This document shows, piece by piece, positions 1 to 8,204 of a DNA stretch of 64,000 bases. Under the pieces are notes generated by a model. The model was not told the origin of the DNA. It worked only from the letters and a program-made list of their open reading frames with translations, and did no database searches. A program made the position numbers and the translations under genes. Source of the DNA: Symbiobacterium thermophilum IAM 14863. Its GTDB lineage: Bacteria; Bacillota; Sulfobacillia; Symbiobacteriales; Symbiobacteriaceae. The DNA lies in the NCBI RefSeq assembly GCF_000009905.1, contig NC_006177.1, positions 1,674,001 to 1,738,000 of the forward strand. The letters run 5' to 3'. Every line of letters begins with the position of its first letter. Position 1 is the stretch's first letter.

Positions 1-1710
1 GCCGCCCCGTCGGCGGACGGTGTGGAGTTTCCGCCGCTGACCGCCCAGCAGCAGGCGAAGGTGGACGAAGCGCGGACGAAGGGGCTGAACGTCTACCAGG
101 CCCGGCTGGAGATCGCACCGGACGCGGCGATGCCCGCAGTGCGGGCGTTCCAGGCGCTGCTCGCCGTGGGCGACATCGGCGAGATCGTCCTTTCCGTCCC
201 GACGCAGGAGCAGGTGGAGAACGACCAGGTCGGCTCCGACATGAAGCTGCTCTTTGTGACCAGGGAGAGCCTGCAGAAGGTGCAGGACGTGCTTCGGGAA
301 GTGCCGGAGATGGCGGTCAGGACGCTGGCGGCCTATGAGCCGGTCTCCGCGGCGGCGCCGTCCGGGCCGACGCCGGCCGGCGAGGTCGCCGCTGCGGCCA
401 TGGCGCCGGCCGCGCCCAAGGCGGGTCCGGTCCCCGCGGGCGACAACGGCGCAGGCAACGGCGGCGGCGCGCTGCGCACCCCGCGCGGCGGCATGCGGAC
501 GGTGCGGGTGGACGTCGAGGTGCTTGACAATCTGATGAACACCGTGGGCGAGCTGGTGATCGAACGGACCCGGCTGCAGCAGGTGCTGAGCCGGCTGGAA
601 GTGGAGCGGGAGGGCGACGAGCTCTCGCAGACCATGTCCTCGGCTCTGGCCCAGCTGGGCCGGCTCACCGGCAACCTGCAGGAGGAGATCCAGCGGGCCC
701 GCATGATCCCGGTCGAGAACCTGTTCCGCAAGTTCCCGCGGATGGTCCGGGACATCGCCCAGAAGTTCGGCAAGGAGATCAACTTCATCATGCGGGGCGA
801 GGAAACGGAGTTGGACCGGTCGGTCATCGAGGAGATCGGCGATCCGCTGATGCACCTGCTGCGCAACGCCGTCGACCACGGCATCGAGCCTCCGGAGGTG
901 CGGGTGGCGGCGGGCAAGCCGGCCGCCGGCACCGTGATCCTGGAGGCGTTCCACGAGGAGAACCACATCATCATCTCCGTGCGCGACGACGGCCGCGGCG
1001 TGGATCCGGAGAAGATCCGGGCCAGCGCCGTGCGCAAGGGCATCCTCTCCGAGGAGGCCGCCCGGAGGCTGTCGGATCCCGAGGCGATCAACCTCATCTG
1101 GTCGCCGGGCTTCTCCACCGCGGACAAGGTGTCGGACGTGTCCGGCCGCGGCGTGGGCCTCGACGTGGTGCAGAAGAACATCGAGCGGATCAACGGCTCG
1201 GTGGAGATCCGCAGCACCGTGGGCCAGGGAACCGAGTTCCGGGTGAAGCTGCCGCTTACGCTGGCCATCATCCGGGCGCTGCAGGTGGAACTGTTGGGCA
1301 CCATCTACTGCATCCCGCTGGGTTCGGTGGTGGAGACCGACCGCATCCCGGTGAGCGAGATTCAGACCGTGCGCCAGCGGGAGGTGGTCGTGAAGCGGGG
1401 CGAGGTCATCCCCCTGCTCCGGCTGGCGGAGGCCTTCGAACTGCAGCGGCCGGAAGGCGCCGAGGAACCCGACGAGATCTTCGTGGTCATCGTCGCCGTG
1501 ATGGGGCGGCAGATCGGGCTGGTGGTCGACTCGCTCATCGGTGAGGGCGACGTGGTGATCAAGCCCCTGGGCCGGTTCATCGGGGAGATCCCCGGCATCT
1601 CGGGCGCCACCATCATGGGCGATGGCGACGTCGCCATCATCCTGGACGTGTCCAGTCTGGTCAACTCCGTTCAGGATGAGGCGGGGCGGCTGGAGATGGT
1701 CGCGCACTAG
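1..1710 (+). CDS. cheA: Chemotaxis histidine kinase CheA (3' part, start outside window)
   Basis: Sensor kinase that phosphorylates CheY and CheB in response to chemoreceptors; cytoplasmic, docked to receptor arrays through CheW. The frame is open at base 1, so the P1 histidine phosphotransfer domain lies upstream and is not seen. Visible in order: a P2-like response-regulator binding domain (about 22-330), an Ala/Pro/Gly linker, the P3 dimerisation helices (from about 500), the P4 ATPase with N box HLLRNAVDHGIE, G1 DDGRGVD, F box GFSTADKV and G2 GRGVGLDVV, and a C-terminal CheW-like P5 domain. It is followed 11 bp later by cheC, the first of six further che genes in one apparent operon. The identification is firm; only the N-terminus is missing. 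Confidence 0.97.
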   Translation, partial: AAPSADGVEFPPLTAQQQAKVDEARTKGLNVYQARLEIAPDAAMPAVRAFQALLAVGDIGEIVLSVPTQEQVENDQVGSDMKLLFVTRESLQKVQDVLREVPEMAVRTLAAYEPVSAAAPSGPTPAGEVAAAAMAPAAPKAGPVPAGDNGAGNGGGALRTPRGGMRTVRVDVEVLDNLMNTVGELVIERTRLQQVLSRLEVEREGDELSQTMSSALAQLGRLTGNLQEEIQRARMIPVENLFRKFPRMVRDIAQKFGKEINFIMRGEETELDRSVIEEIGDPLMHLLRNAVDHGIEPPEVRVAAGKPAAGTVILEAFHEENHIIISVRDDGRGVDPEKIRASAVRKGILSEEAARRLSDPEAINLIWSPGFSTADKVSDVSGRGVGLDVVQKNIERINGSVEIRSTVGQGTEFRVKLPLTLAIIRALQVELLGTIYCIPLGSVVETDRIPVSEIQTVRQREVVVKRGEVIPLLRLAEAFELQRPEGAEEPDEIFVVIVAVMGRQIGLVVDSLIGEGDVVIKPLGRFIGEIPGISGATIMGDGDVAIILDVSSLVNSVQDEAGRLEMVAH

Positions 1711-1721
1711 GAGGAGCACAG

Positions 1722-2318
1722 ATGAAGCTGCAGCCCAGCCAGTGGACTGCCCTGGAGCAGATGGTCACCCAGGCGCTGGCCGAAAGTTCACGATCGCTTT
1801 CGCAGATGACGACGGGTGAGATCAGGCTCGATGCTCCGCAACTTTCATTCGTACCCCTGAGGGAGCTGCCTGGGGTGGCAGGCGGCCCCGACCACGTCGT
1901 GACAGCGGTTTATGTCGGCATCGAGGGAGAGCTGCAGGGCCACGTGATCCTGCTCTTCCAGCCGAAGGAGGCCCGGGCGCTGGTCGACCTCCTCCTCGGC
2001 CATCCCGCAGGCACCTGCCGGGAGCTGGACGAGCTGGGCCGCTCGGCCCTGGCCGAGGTGGGAAACATCTGCGGCTCCGCATTCATGAACGCGATTGCGG
2101 ACCGCTCCGGCCTGGAGGTGAAGCCGACGCCCCCCGTGCTCCTGGAGGACATGGCCGGCGCCATTCTGCAGACAGTCGCCACCGACTTACTGCTCACGGG
2201 CGACGAGGCGCTGGTCATCGCCACGGGGTTCAACGGCGCCGTGCCCGGTCACTTCCTGCTGATGCCCAACACGGAATCGATGGCCCGACTGATCACCACC
2301 CTCGAGGCGATTCGATGA
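1722..2318 (+). CDS. cheC: CheY-P phosphatase CheC
   Basis: 198-aa phosphatase of the CheC/FliY/CheX family, which removes phosphate from CheY-P and also binds CheD. The first family active-site signature is complete: S-ALA-E-VG-N with a Pro 23 residues after the Asn, in the segment SALAEVGNICGSAFMN. The second signature, usually near the C-terminal third (here around EDMAGAILQTV), is not obvious, so only one active site may be functional. An AGGAGCACAG ribosome-binding site precedes the ATG. The 3' end overlaps the cheD start by 4 bp (ATGA), indicating translational coupling with its binding partner. Confidence 0.93.
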   Translation: MKLQPSQWTALEQMVTQALAESSRSLSQMTTGEIRLDAPQLSFVPLRELPGVAGGPDHVVTAVYVGIEGELQGHVILLFQPKEARALVDLLLGHPAGTCRELDELGRSALAEVGNICGSAFMNAIADRSGLEVKPTPPVLLEDMAGAILQTVATDLLLTGDEALVIATGFNGAVPGHFLLMPNTESMARLITTLEAIR

Positions 2319-2812
2319 GCGACCGCCGCCTGGAAGCGGTCGGGCTGGGGGAACTGAAGGTTGCGGACCGGCCTGATCAGGTGCTGGTCTGCTACGGGCT
2401 TGGCTCCTGTGTGGGGCTGGCCCTGTACGATCCGGTGGTCCGGATCGGTGCGATGGTTCATGTCGTGCTGCCGGACAGCAGCATGGGGAGGGGACGGGAG
2501 GCGCCCCCCGGCAAGTATGCGGATACCGGGGTTGAGGCGGCTGTGGCAGCGCTCGTTGACGCCGGTGCCTCTCGGTCCCGCCTGATCGCCAAGGCAGCGG
2601 GGGGGGCCCGCATGCTGCGGCTTGCCGGCTCAAACCCGCAGTTGGACATCGGCGCACGCAATACGGAAGCGGTGCGGGCCGCACTGGCCAGACACCAGAT
2701 CCGACTCGTGGCCGAGGACATGGGCGGGACCTACGGTCGCACGCTCCAGCTGTTCATCGAGACGGGCAGGGTGCTCGTCAGCACGGTGGGGCGCGGCGAA
2801 CACGAGTTGTAA
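2315..2812 (+). CDS. cheD: Chemoreceptor glutamine deamidase CheD
   Basis: 165-aa CheD deamidates specific glutamines on methyl-accepting chemoreceptors and, by binding CheC, feeds back on receptor activity. The catalytic Cys lies in GLGSCVGLALYD and the catalytic His in MVHVVLPDS, as in the family. It starts inside the cheC stop region (ATGA overlap). Length is typical. Its presence with CheC and CheX indicates the Bacillus/Thermotoga type of adaptation rather than the enterobacterial CheZ type. Confidence 0.95.
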   Translation: MSDRRLEAVGLGELKVADRPDQVLVCYGLGSCVGLALYDPVVRIGAMVHVVLPDSSMGRGREAPPGKYADTGVEAAVAALVDAGASRSRLIAKAAGGARMLRLAGSNPQLDIGARNTEAVRAALARHQIRLVAEDMGGTYGRTLQLFIETGRVLVSTVGRGEHEL

Positions 2813-2842
2813 AGGGTTGCAAAACGCGCAGGAGGGAACCGA

Positions 2843-3202
2843 ATGCCCAAGATTCTGTTGGTCGACGACGCTGCCTTCATGCGGATGCGTTGTGCGAAGC
2901 TGCTCACCGAGCATGGCTTTGAGGTGGCCGAGGCGGAGAACGGCCAGGAGGCCATCGCGATGTACCAGAGCTACCGGCCTGACCTGGTTCTCATGGACAT
3001 CACCATGCCGGTGATGGACGGCATTACGGCGACCCGGGAGATCAAGAACCTGGATCCCGACGCGAAGGTGGTCATGGTCTCGGCCCTGGGGCAGCAGACG
3101 ATGGTCATCGAGGCCATCAAGGCAGGCGCGAAGGACTTTGTCGTCAAGCCCTTCGAGCCTGAGAAGATCCTGTCCACGGTCAGGAAGTTCGTGGGCCAGT
3201 AG
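2843..3202 (+). CDS. cheY: Single-domain response regulator CheY
   Basis: 119-aa receiver domain with nothing attached. The acidic pocket (VDDAAF), phosphoacceptor Asp in DLVLMDITMPVMDG, the conserved Ser of VSAL and Lys of VKPFE are all visible. It should carry the signal from CheA to the flagellar switch. It has a clear AGGAGG ribosome-binding site and sits 30 bp after cheD. It could be any stand-alone receiver, but the position between cheD and cheB makes CheY the natural assignment. Confidence 0.95.
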   Translation: MPKILLVDDAAFMRMRCAKLLTEHGFEVAEAENGQEAIAMYQSYRPDLVLMDITMPVMDGITATREIKNLDPDAKVVMVSALGQQTMVIEAIKAGAKDFVVKPFEPEKILSTVRKFVGQ

Positions 3203-3206
3203 CGCG

Positions 3207-4295
3207 ATGAGTGACCGAGTGCAGCGCCCGATCCGCGTCCTGGTGGTCGACGACTCCGCCTTCATGCGGAAGGTGCTGACCGAGCTCCTGGAGTCCGATC
3301 CGCTGATCACGGTGGTCGGCACGGCCCGCGACGGGCAGGACGGACTCGAGAAGGTGCTGCAGCTGCAGCCGGATGTGGTGACGCTGGACATCGAGATGCC
3401 CCGGCTGGACGGCTACGGCACCCTCAGGGAGATCATGGCTCGGCGGCCGACGCCGGTGGTGATGGTTTCCAGCCACACCCGGGAAGGGGCGGAGGCCACC
3501 ATCCGGGCTCTGGCCCTGGGCGCGGTGGACTTTGTGGCCAAGCCGTCGGGATCCATCTCGCTGAACATGCACGTGGCCCGGGACGAACTGGTGGCGAAGG
3601 TCAAGGCGGCCGCTGCGGCCACCCCGCGGGTGCGCACCGCGGCGGTGGAACTGGCGCCGGTCTCCCCGCGGGAGAAGATGCAGGCCCTGGCGGGACTGCG
3701 CCGCCAGACGGGGTTTGGGGACCGGCTTCCCCGCCGCCTGGTCCTGATCGGCTGTTCCACCGGCGGGCCGGGCGCCCTGCACCAGATCATCCCCCGCCTG
3801 CCGGCGGACCTGCCGGCCGGGGTGCTGGTGGTCCAGCACATGCCGCCCGGGTTCACCCGGTCGCTGGCGCAGCGGCTGGACGAGCTCTCCGCCATCTCGG
3901 TCCGGGAGGCCCGGGCCGGGGATCCGGTGCGGGCGGGCCAGGTCCTGGTGGCGCCCGGCGGGTATCACATGCTGGTGGACGCGGAGGGGCGGATCGCCCT
4001 GGATCAGGGGCCGCCGGTACACGGCGTGCGCCCGGCGGTGGACGTCACCTTCGAGTCGGTGCTGCCCGTCTGGAAGGAGCGGCTGGTGGGGGTGATTCTC
4101 ACCGGCATGGGCTATGACGGGGCCAAGGGGATGGCCCAGCTGAGGAAGGCGGGCGGCTGGACCATCGCCGAGGACGCTTCCACCTGCGTCGTCTACGGCA
4201 TGCCGCGGGTCGTCGTGGAACTGGGGGCGGCCAGGGAGGTCCTGCCCGTGCATAGCATCGCCGATGCGATTACGCGTGCTGTAGGAGAGGGTTAA
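3207..4295 (+). CDS. cheB: Chemoreceptor methylesterase/deamidase CheB
   Basis: 362 aa. An N-terminal receiver domain (VDDSAFMRK; phosphoacceptor in VTLDIEMPRLDG; VVMVSS; KPSG) is joined by a linker to the C-terminal esterase. The esterase triad is visible: Ser in GCSTGGPGAL, His in VQHMPPGFT, and Asp in LTGMGYDGAKG. It removes methyl groups placed by CheR, whose gene follows 2 bp later. The ATG at 3207 is preferred over an in-frame upstream ATG at 3138 because the latter lies inside cheY and would add 23 residues not found in CheB. Confidence 0.96.
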   Translation: MSDRVQRPIRVLVVDDSAFMRKVLTELLESDPLITVVGTARDGQDGLEKVLQLQPDVVTLDIEMPRLDGYGTLREIMARRPTPVVMVSSHTREGAEATIRALALGAVDFVAKPSGSISLNMHVARDELVAKVKAAAAATPRVRTAAVELAPVSPREKMQALAGLRRQTGFGDRLPRRLVLIGCSTGGPGALHQIIPRLPADLPAGVLVVQHMPPGFTRSLAQRLDELSAISVREARAGDPVRAGQVLVAPGGYHMLVDAEGRIALDQGPPVHGVRPAVDVTFESVLPVWKERLVGVILTGMGYDGAKGMAQLRKAGGWTIAEDASTCVVYGMPRVVVELGAAREVLPVHSIADAITRAVGEG

Positions 4296-4297
4296 TC

Positions 4298-5077
4298 GTG
4301 AATCTGCCGGGCTACCCGGTCTTTCAGCGTACCGTGTTGAAGCTGACCGGGATCGACCTGGACTGTTATAAGGGTACGCAGATGGAGCGGCGGCTCCAGA
4401 CCATCATGCGCCGTGCCGGCGTCCAAGACTTGGCCGAGTACGCCCGGCTGCTGCAGACGACGCCGGCGCGTGTCAAGGAGTTCCAGGACTTCCTGACGAT
4501 CAACGTGTCCGAGTGGCTCCGGAACCCGGACAAGTTTGAGGAACTGCAGCAGGTCATCCTCCCGGAGTTGTTGAAAAGGAATCCTGTACTGCGCATCTGG
4601 AGCGCCGGGTGCTCGAACGGCGCGGAGCCGTACTCGGTGGCCATGCTGCTCGATGAGATCGACCCGTATGGGCGGCACCAGATCTGGGCAACCGACCTGG
4701 ATGCCGAGATCCTCAAGGTCGCACGGGCCGGCGTCTATCAGGAGAAGGACATCCGGAACGTGTCCCCCGAGCGCAGGGCGAAGTACTTCACGACCGTGGA
4801 GGAAGGCTTCAGAGTCATCGATCGGCTGAAGGCGCGGGTGCGTTTCGAGCAGCACAACCTGCTCTCCGACCCGTTCCCGAGGGATATCGATCTCATCCTC
4901 TGCCGGAACGTGGTGATCTATTTCACCGAAGAAGCCAAGGACGAGCTGTACCGCAAGTTCCACGCCGCACTGAAACCAGGAGGCATTCTGTTCGTCGGCG
5001 GAACGGAGAGTCTGCTCAAAGCCCGGGAGCTGGGCTTCGCCAGCGCTTCGCCGTTCTTCTACCGGGCTGAGAAGTAA
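4298..5077 (+). CDS. cheR: Chemoreceptor methyltransferase CheR
   Basis: 259-aa S-adenosylmethionine-dependent glutamate methyltransferase. An N-terminal helical domain is followed by the Rossmann-type catalytic domain with WSAGCSNGAEPYS (SAM-binding loop), IWATDLDAEIL, and FDLILCRNV-type segment DLILCRNVVIYF. The start is GTG with GGAGAGG seven bases upstream. Together with CheB and CheD it sets the modification state of receptors. Confidence 0.96.
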   Translation: MNLPGYPVFQRTVLKLTGIDLDCYKGTQMERRLQTIMRRAGVQDLAEYARLLQTTPARVKEFQDFLTINVSEWLRNPDKFEELQQVILPELLKRNPVLRIWSAGCSNGAEPYSVAMLLDEIDPYGRHQIWATDLDAEILKVARAGVYQEKDIRNVSPERRAKYFTTVEEGFRVIDRLKARVRFEQHNLLSDPFPRDIDLILCRNVVIYFTEEAKDELYRKFHAALKPGGILFVGGTESLLKARELGFASASPFFYRAEK

Positions 5078-5126
5078 GCGACGAGACCAATCGCGGCGAT
5101 CAGTGTAGAAGGGAAGGAACGCATAC

Positions 5127-5591
5127 GTGAAGGCAGAATTTGTCAACCCCTTCCTGGTATCGGCCGGTCAGGTTCTGCAGACGGAAACCGGCACGGAGGT
5201 CGTGCAGGGCGAGGTGCGCCTTGAGGAGTCTCCCCTCGAGTCGGATGAGGTAACGGTCCTGATTGGCGTCGTCGGCCGCGTCCAGGGCCTGGTGCTGTAT
5301 GGCATGAGCGAGGAGACCGGGCGCAAGCTCGTCTCCGCCATGACGGGAGAGGAAGTCACCGTGTTCGACGACATGTGTGAGTCCGCGGTGGCGGAGCTCG
5401 GCAATGTCATTACCGGCCTCGCCTCCGGCGAGCTCGAGGCCGCGGGGTACCCGTGCAAGATTGCCCCGCCTTCGGTGGTCATGGGCAAGGGCACGGCCAT
5501 CTCCACGCTGTCCATCAAACGGCTGGTGATCCCCCTCGAGACGAAGCTGGGGTCGATCACCGTCCATGTGGCATTGCGGGAGACTTATTGA
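5127..5591 (+). CDS. cheX: CheY-P phosphatase CheX
   Basis: 154-aa CheX/CheC-fold phosphatase. The E-x2-N signature is present in ESAVAELGNVITG, followed by CKIAPPSVVMGKG. It starts at GTG after GAAGGAA. It closes the che operon; no flagellar gene follows. It adds a second CheY-P phosphatase beside CheC, a combination known from Thermotoga and many clostridia. Confidence 0.9.
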   Translation: MKAEFVNPFLVSAGQVLQTETGTEVVQGEVRLEESPLESDEVTVLIGVVGRVQGLVLYGMSEETGRKLVSAMTGEEVTVFDDMCESAVAELGNVITGLASGELEAAGYPCKIAPPSVVMGKGTAISTLSIKRLVIPLETKLGSITVHVALRETY

Positions 5592-5617
5592 CAGGGTTCG
5601 CCGGCAGCGGTTATTGT
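5588..5617 (+). promoter_or_regulatory. Candidate sigma-A promoter for dapB
   Basis: TTGACA (5588-5593), 18-bp spacer, TATTGT (5612-5617), overlapping the cheX stop codon. An imperfect hairpin (5604-5612 with 5620-5628) overlaps the -10 and might instead end the che transcript. Nothing else is recognisable in the 150 bp before dapB. Confidence 0.4.
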
Positions 5618-5743
5618 AAAACCACTGCACGGGCCGGTCATCATACCGTAGCCAGTGGAGCGGCTCGCGATCAAGCCCCGGTGGGTTTGTTCGCAAGCCG
5701 TTTTGTATTACCGGCCAGCCATTCCGATGCAGAGGTGAGTGCG

Positions 5744-6508
5744 TTGCAACCGATTCGCGTGGTGCTCGCGGGAGCGACGGGCAAGGTCGGCCAGGTGCTG
5801 GCCCGGGCCCTGGTGCAGGAGCCGGGGTTTGCCCTGACCGGCGCGATCGCCCGCCAGGGCGGGGGACGAAACCTGGCCGAACTGGTGCCGCTGGGCGGCC
5901 GGCCGGGGCCGACGGTCCACGGCTCGCTGGAGGAGTTCCTGGCGGCCGGCGGGGAGGCCGACGTGCTGGTCGACTTCTCCGTCGCCGAGGCGGGCCGCCG
6001 CACCATCCCGGCGGCCATCGAGGCGTCCATCGCCCCTGTGGTGGGGACGACGGGGTTCCAGCCCGGGGAGACGGAGACGTGGGCGGCGATGTGCCGAAAA
6101 CGCGGGCTGGGCGGGGCTTTCATCGCCAACTACGCCGTGGGCATCATGCTCCTCATGCGCTTCGCCGAGGAGGCGCACCGGTTCTTCCCGGACGTGGAGA
6201 TCATCGAGATGCACCACAAGACGAAGCTGGACGCCCCGTCGGGCACCGCCCTCCGCACCAAGGCCCGCCTGGAGCGCGGGCGGGGCGATCTCGCCGCCGC
6301 GGAGGTGCCAGTCCACAGCGTCAGGCTGCCCGGCCTCGTGGCCCACCAGGAGGTCATCTTCGGCGGCCTCGGACAGACGCTGACCATCCGGCACGACGCT
6401 CCGTCCCGGGAGGCCTACGTGCCCGGGGTGCTCATGACCTGTCGCTGGGTGCTGCGGGAGAAACGGGTCGCCTTCGACCTGGAGGAGGTCGCCTTCCCCC
6501 GCACCTGA
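5744..6508 (+). CDS. dapB: 4-hydroxy-tetrahydrodipicolinate reductase
   Basis: Reduces 4-hydroxy-tetrahydrodipicolinate in lysine/diaminopimelate synthesis, using NAD(P)H. About 254 aa: Rossmann motif GATGKVGQ at the N-terminus, the nucleotide-binding segment VGTTGF, and the family hallmark EMHHKTKLDAPSGTA. The TTG at 5744 is chosen because AGAGGTGAG lies just upstream and the protein then begins one residue before the usual xIRVLLAGATGKMG-like start; GTG at 5735 is an alternative. The product feeds the pathway whose other genes (asd, aspartokinase, dapA) lie 2.5-5 kb downstream. Confidence 0.93.
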   Translation: MQPIRVVLAGATGKVGQVLARALVQEPGFALTGAIARQGGGRNLAELVPLGGRPGPTVHGSLEEFLAAGGEADVLVDFSVAEAGRRTIPAAIEASIAPVVGTTGFQPGETETWAAMCRKRGLGGAFIANYAVGIMLLMRFAEEAHRFFPDVEIIEMHHKTKLDAPSGTALRTKARLERGRGDLAAAEVPVHSVRLPGLVAHQEVIFGGLGQTLTIRHDAPSREAYVPGVLMTCRWVLREKRVAFDLEEVAFPRT

Positions 6509-6588
6509 AGCCTGCCGCGCCGCCGGTCCCACCGGCGACGCTTCTCCGGCCCGGACGGCGGGGATTCCCGCTTCGCCTGCCCCTCCGC

Positions 6589-6616
6589 ACCCTGCCTGAA
6601 CCCCATCCATAGAATG
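6589..6616 (+). promoter_or_regulatory. Possible sigma-K-like promoter before dpaA
   Basis: AC at 6589-6590, 17-bp spacer, then CATAGAATG at 6608-6616, one mismatch from the Bacillus sigma-K -10 pattern CATAnnnTA. dpaAB is mother-cell expressed in Bacillus, which makes a sporulation promoter expected here. Weak evidence because both elements are short. Confidence 0.3.
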
Positions 6617-6650
6617 GGATGAGGTTCGGTAGGATTGGAGGACTGGCTGG

Positions 6651-7547
6651 ATGAGCGTATACGGCAAGATCATCGCGGTCATCGGCGGGGACCGGCGCAT
6701 GGCGGAGGCGGTGCACTTCCTGCTCCGGGCCGGTGCCCGTGTCCGGATCGCGGGCCTGGAGTGGGAGGACCGGTTCGCCGGCGTGGAAGTGTGCACCTCC
6801 GGTGCCGACGCTCTCACCGGCGCGCAGGTGGTCATTCTGCCGGTGCAGGGGGTCAGCCCGGACGGGACGGTGTACACCGAGGGCGATGTCCCGCCCTGCG
6901 TCATCGACCTGGACGGCCTTCGCCGGGTCGCCCGGGGCGCTCCGGTCTTCGTCGGCCTGAGCAACCCGCACCTGAACCGGCTCTGCGAGGAGGCCGGGCT
7001 GCCGCTGATCGAGTACCGGGAGGCGGACCACTTCGCGACGTGGAACTCGATCCCCTCGGCGGAGGGCGCCATCCAGATGGCGATGGAGTCCACGCCCTTC
7101 ACCATCTTCGGCAGCCGCTCCCTGGTGCTGGGCTTCGGCCGGACCGGCCGGGCGATCGCCATGCTGCTGAGGGGCCTGATGAGCGACGTCTCCGTGGCCG
7201 CCCGCAGCGAACTGGACCAGGCCCGGATCTGGGCCGCCGGCCACCGCCCGGTGGAGTGGCCGAAGCTGGCGGACGCCGTCGCCGAAGCCGACATCATCTT
7301 CAACACGGTGCCGGCCCTCGTGCTGACCCGGGACATCCTCAGCCGGGCGCCCCGCCACGCGGTGATCATCGACGTCGCCTCCGCCCCCGGCGGCACCGAC
7401 TTCGAGGCCGCCCGGGAGCTGGGGCTCACTGCCAGGCTGGCGCCGGGGCTGCCCGGGATCGTCGCCCCGGTGACGGCAGGGCGGATCATCGCCGAGCTCG
7501 TCGTGCGCCACCTCCGTCGCACCGACGCCATGGAGGGGGAGCGATGA
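6651..7547 (+). CDS. dpaA: Dipicolinate synthase subunit A
   Basis: 298 aa. With DpaB it oxidises the dihydrodipicolinate-pathway intermediate to dipicolinic acid, the calcium chelator of the spore core. N-terminal segment IAVIGGDRRMAEAVHFL and a second nucleotide-binding segment SRSLVLGFGRTGRAIAML match the spoVFA family. It overlaps dpaB by 4 bp (ATGA). Good evidence that the organism makes endospores. Confidence 0.95.
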   Translation: MSVYGKIIAVIGGDRRMAEAVHFLLRAGARVRIAGLEWEDRFAGVEVCTSGADALTGAQVVILPVQGVSPDGTVYTEGDVPPCVIDLDGLRRVARGAPVFVGLSNPHLNRLCEEAGLPLIEYREADHFATWNSIPSAEGAIQMAMESTPFTIFGSRSLVLGFGRTGRAIAMLLRGLMSDVSVAARSELDQARIWAAGHRPVEWPKLADAVAEADIIFNTVPALVLTRDILSRAPRHAVIIDVASAPGGTDFEAARELGLTARLAPGLPGIVAPVTAGRIIAELVVRHLRRTDAMEGER

Positions 7548-8149
7548 GCGTGCAACAGCTTGCCGGGAAGCGCATCGGCGTGGCCATGTCCGCCTCGCAC
7601 TGCAACCTGGGGCGGGCGATGGCCCAGCTCCGCCGGCTGCGGGACGAGGGCGCGGAGATCATCCCGATCATCTCCACCAATGTGCGCACCACCGAGACCC
7701 GGTTCGGGAAACCTGATGACTGGATTACGCAGATCGAGCAGATCACGGGCCGCCTGCCCCTGATGACGATCCCGGAGGTGGAGCCCTTCGGGCCGCAGGT
7801 GAAGCTCGACTGCCTCGTGGTCATGCCCTGCACGGGTAACACCATGGCCAAGCTGGCCAACGCCATCAACGACACGCCGGTGTGCATGGCTGCCAAGGCC
7901 CAGATGCGCAATCACCGGCCCGTCGTCCTGGCCGTCACCACCAACGACGGCCTCGGCATGAACGCCCGCAACCTTGGCGCCCTGCTGGTGGCCAGGAACA
8001 TTTACTTCGTGCCCTTCCGCCAGGACGACCCCTTCGGAAAGCCGACGTCGATCGACGCCGACATCGAACACTACCTGGTACCCACCATCCTCGCCGCGAT
8101 GGAGGGGCGGCAGGTGCAGCCGCTGCTCCTGGGGCCAAAGCAGGCGTAG
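7544..8149 (+). CDS. dpaB: Dipicolinate synthase subunit B (flavoprotein)
   Basis: 201 aa, flavoprotein of the SpoVFB/UbiX-like fold: GKRIGVAMSASHCNL at the N-terminus and VVMPCTGNTMAKLANAI for flavin binding. It is the partner of DpaA, and the overlapping stop/start implies coupled translation. The ATG at 7544 is chosen because it overlaps the dpaA stop; longer in-frame starts would lie within dpaA. Confidence 0.95.
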   Translation: MSVQQLAGKRIGVAMSASHCNLGRAMAQLRRLRDEGAEIIPIISTNVRTTETRFGKPDDWITQIEQITGRLPLMTIPEVEPFGPQVKLDCLVVMPCTGNTMAKLANAINDTPVCMAAKAQMRNHRPVVLAVTTNDGLGMNARNLGALLVARNIYFVPFRQDDPFGKPTSIDADIEHYLVPTILAAMEGRQVQPLLLGPKQA

Positions 8150-8204
8150 CCGCAAACCGGGCGGGCCCCCGGCGCGGAGGGCACGGGAAGCGGAGGTATG
8201 GAGG

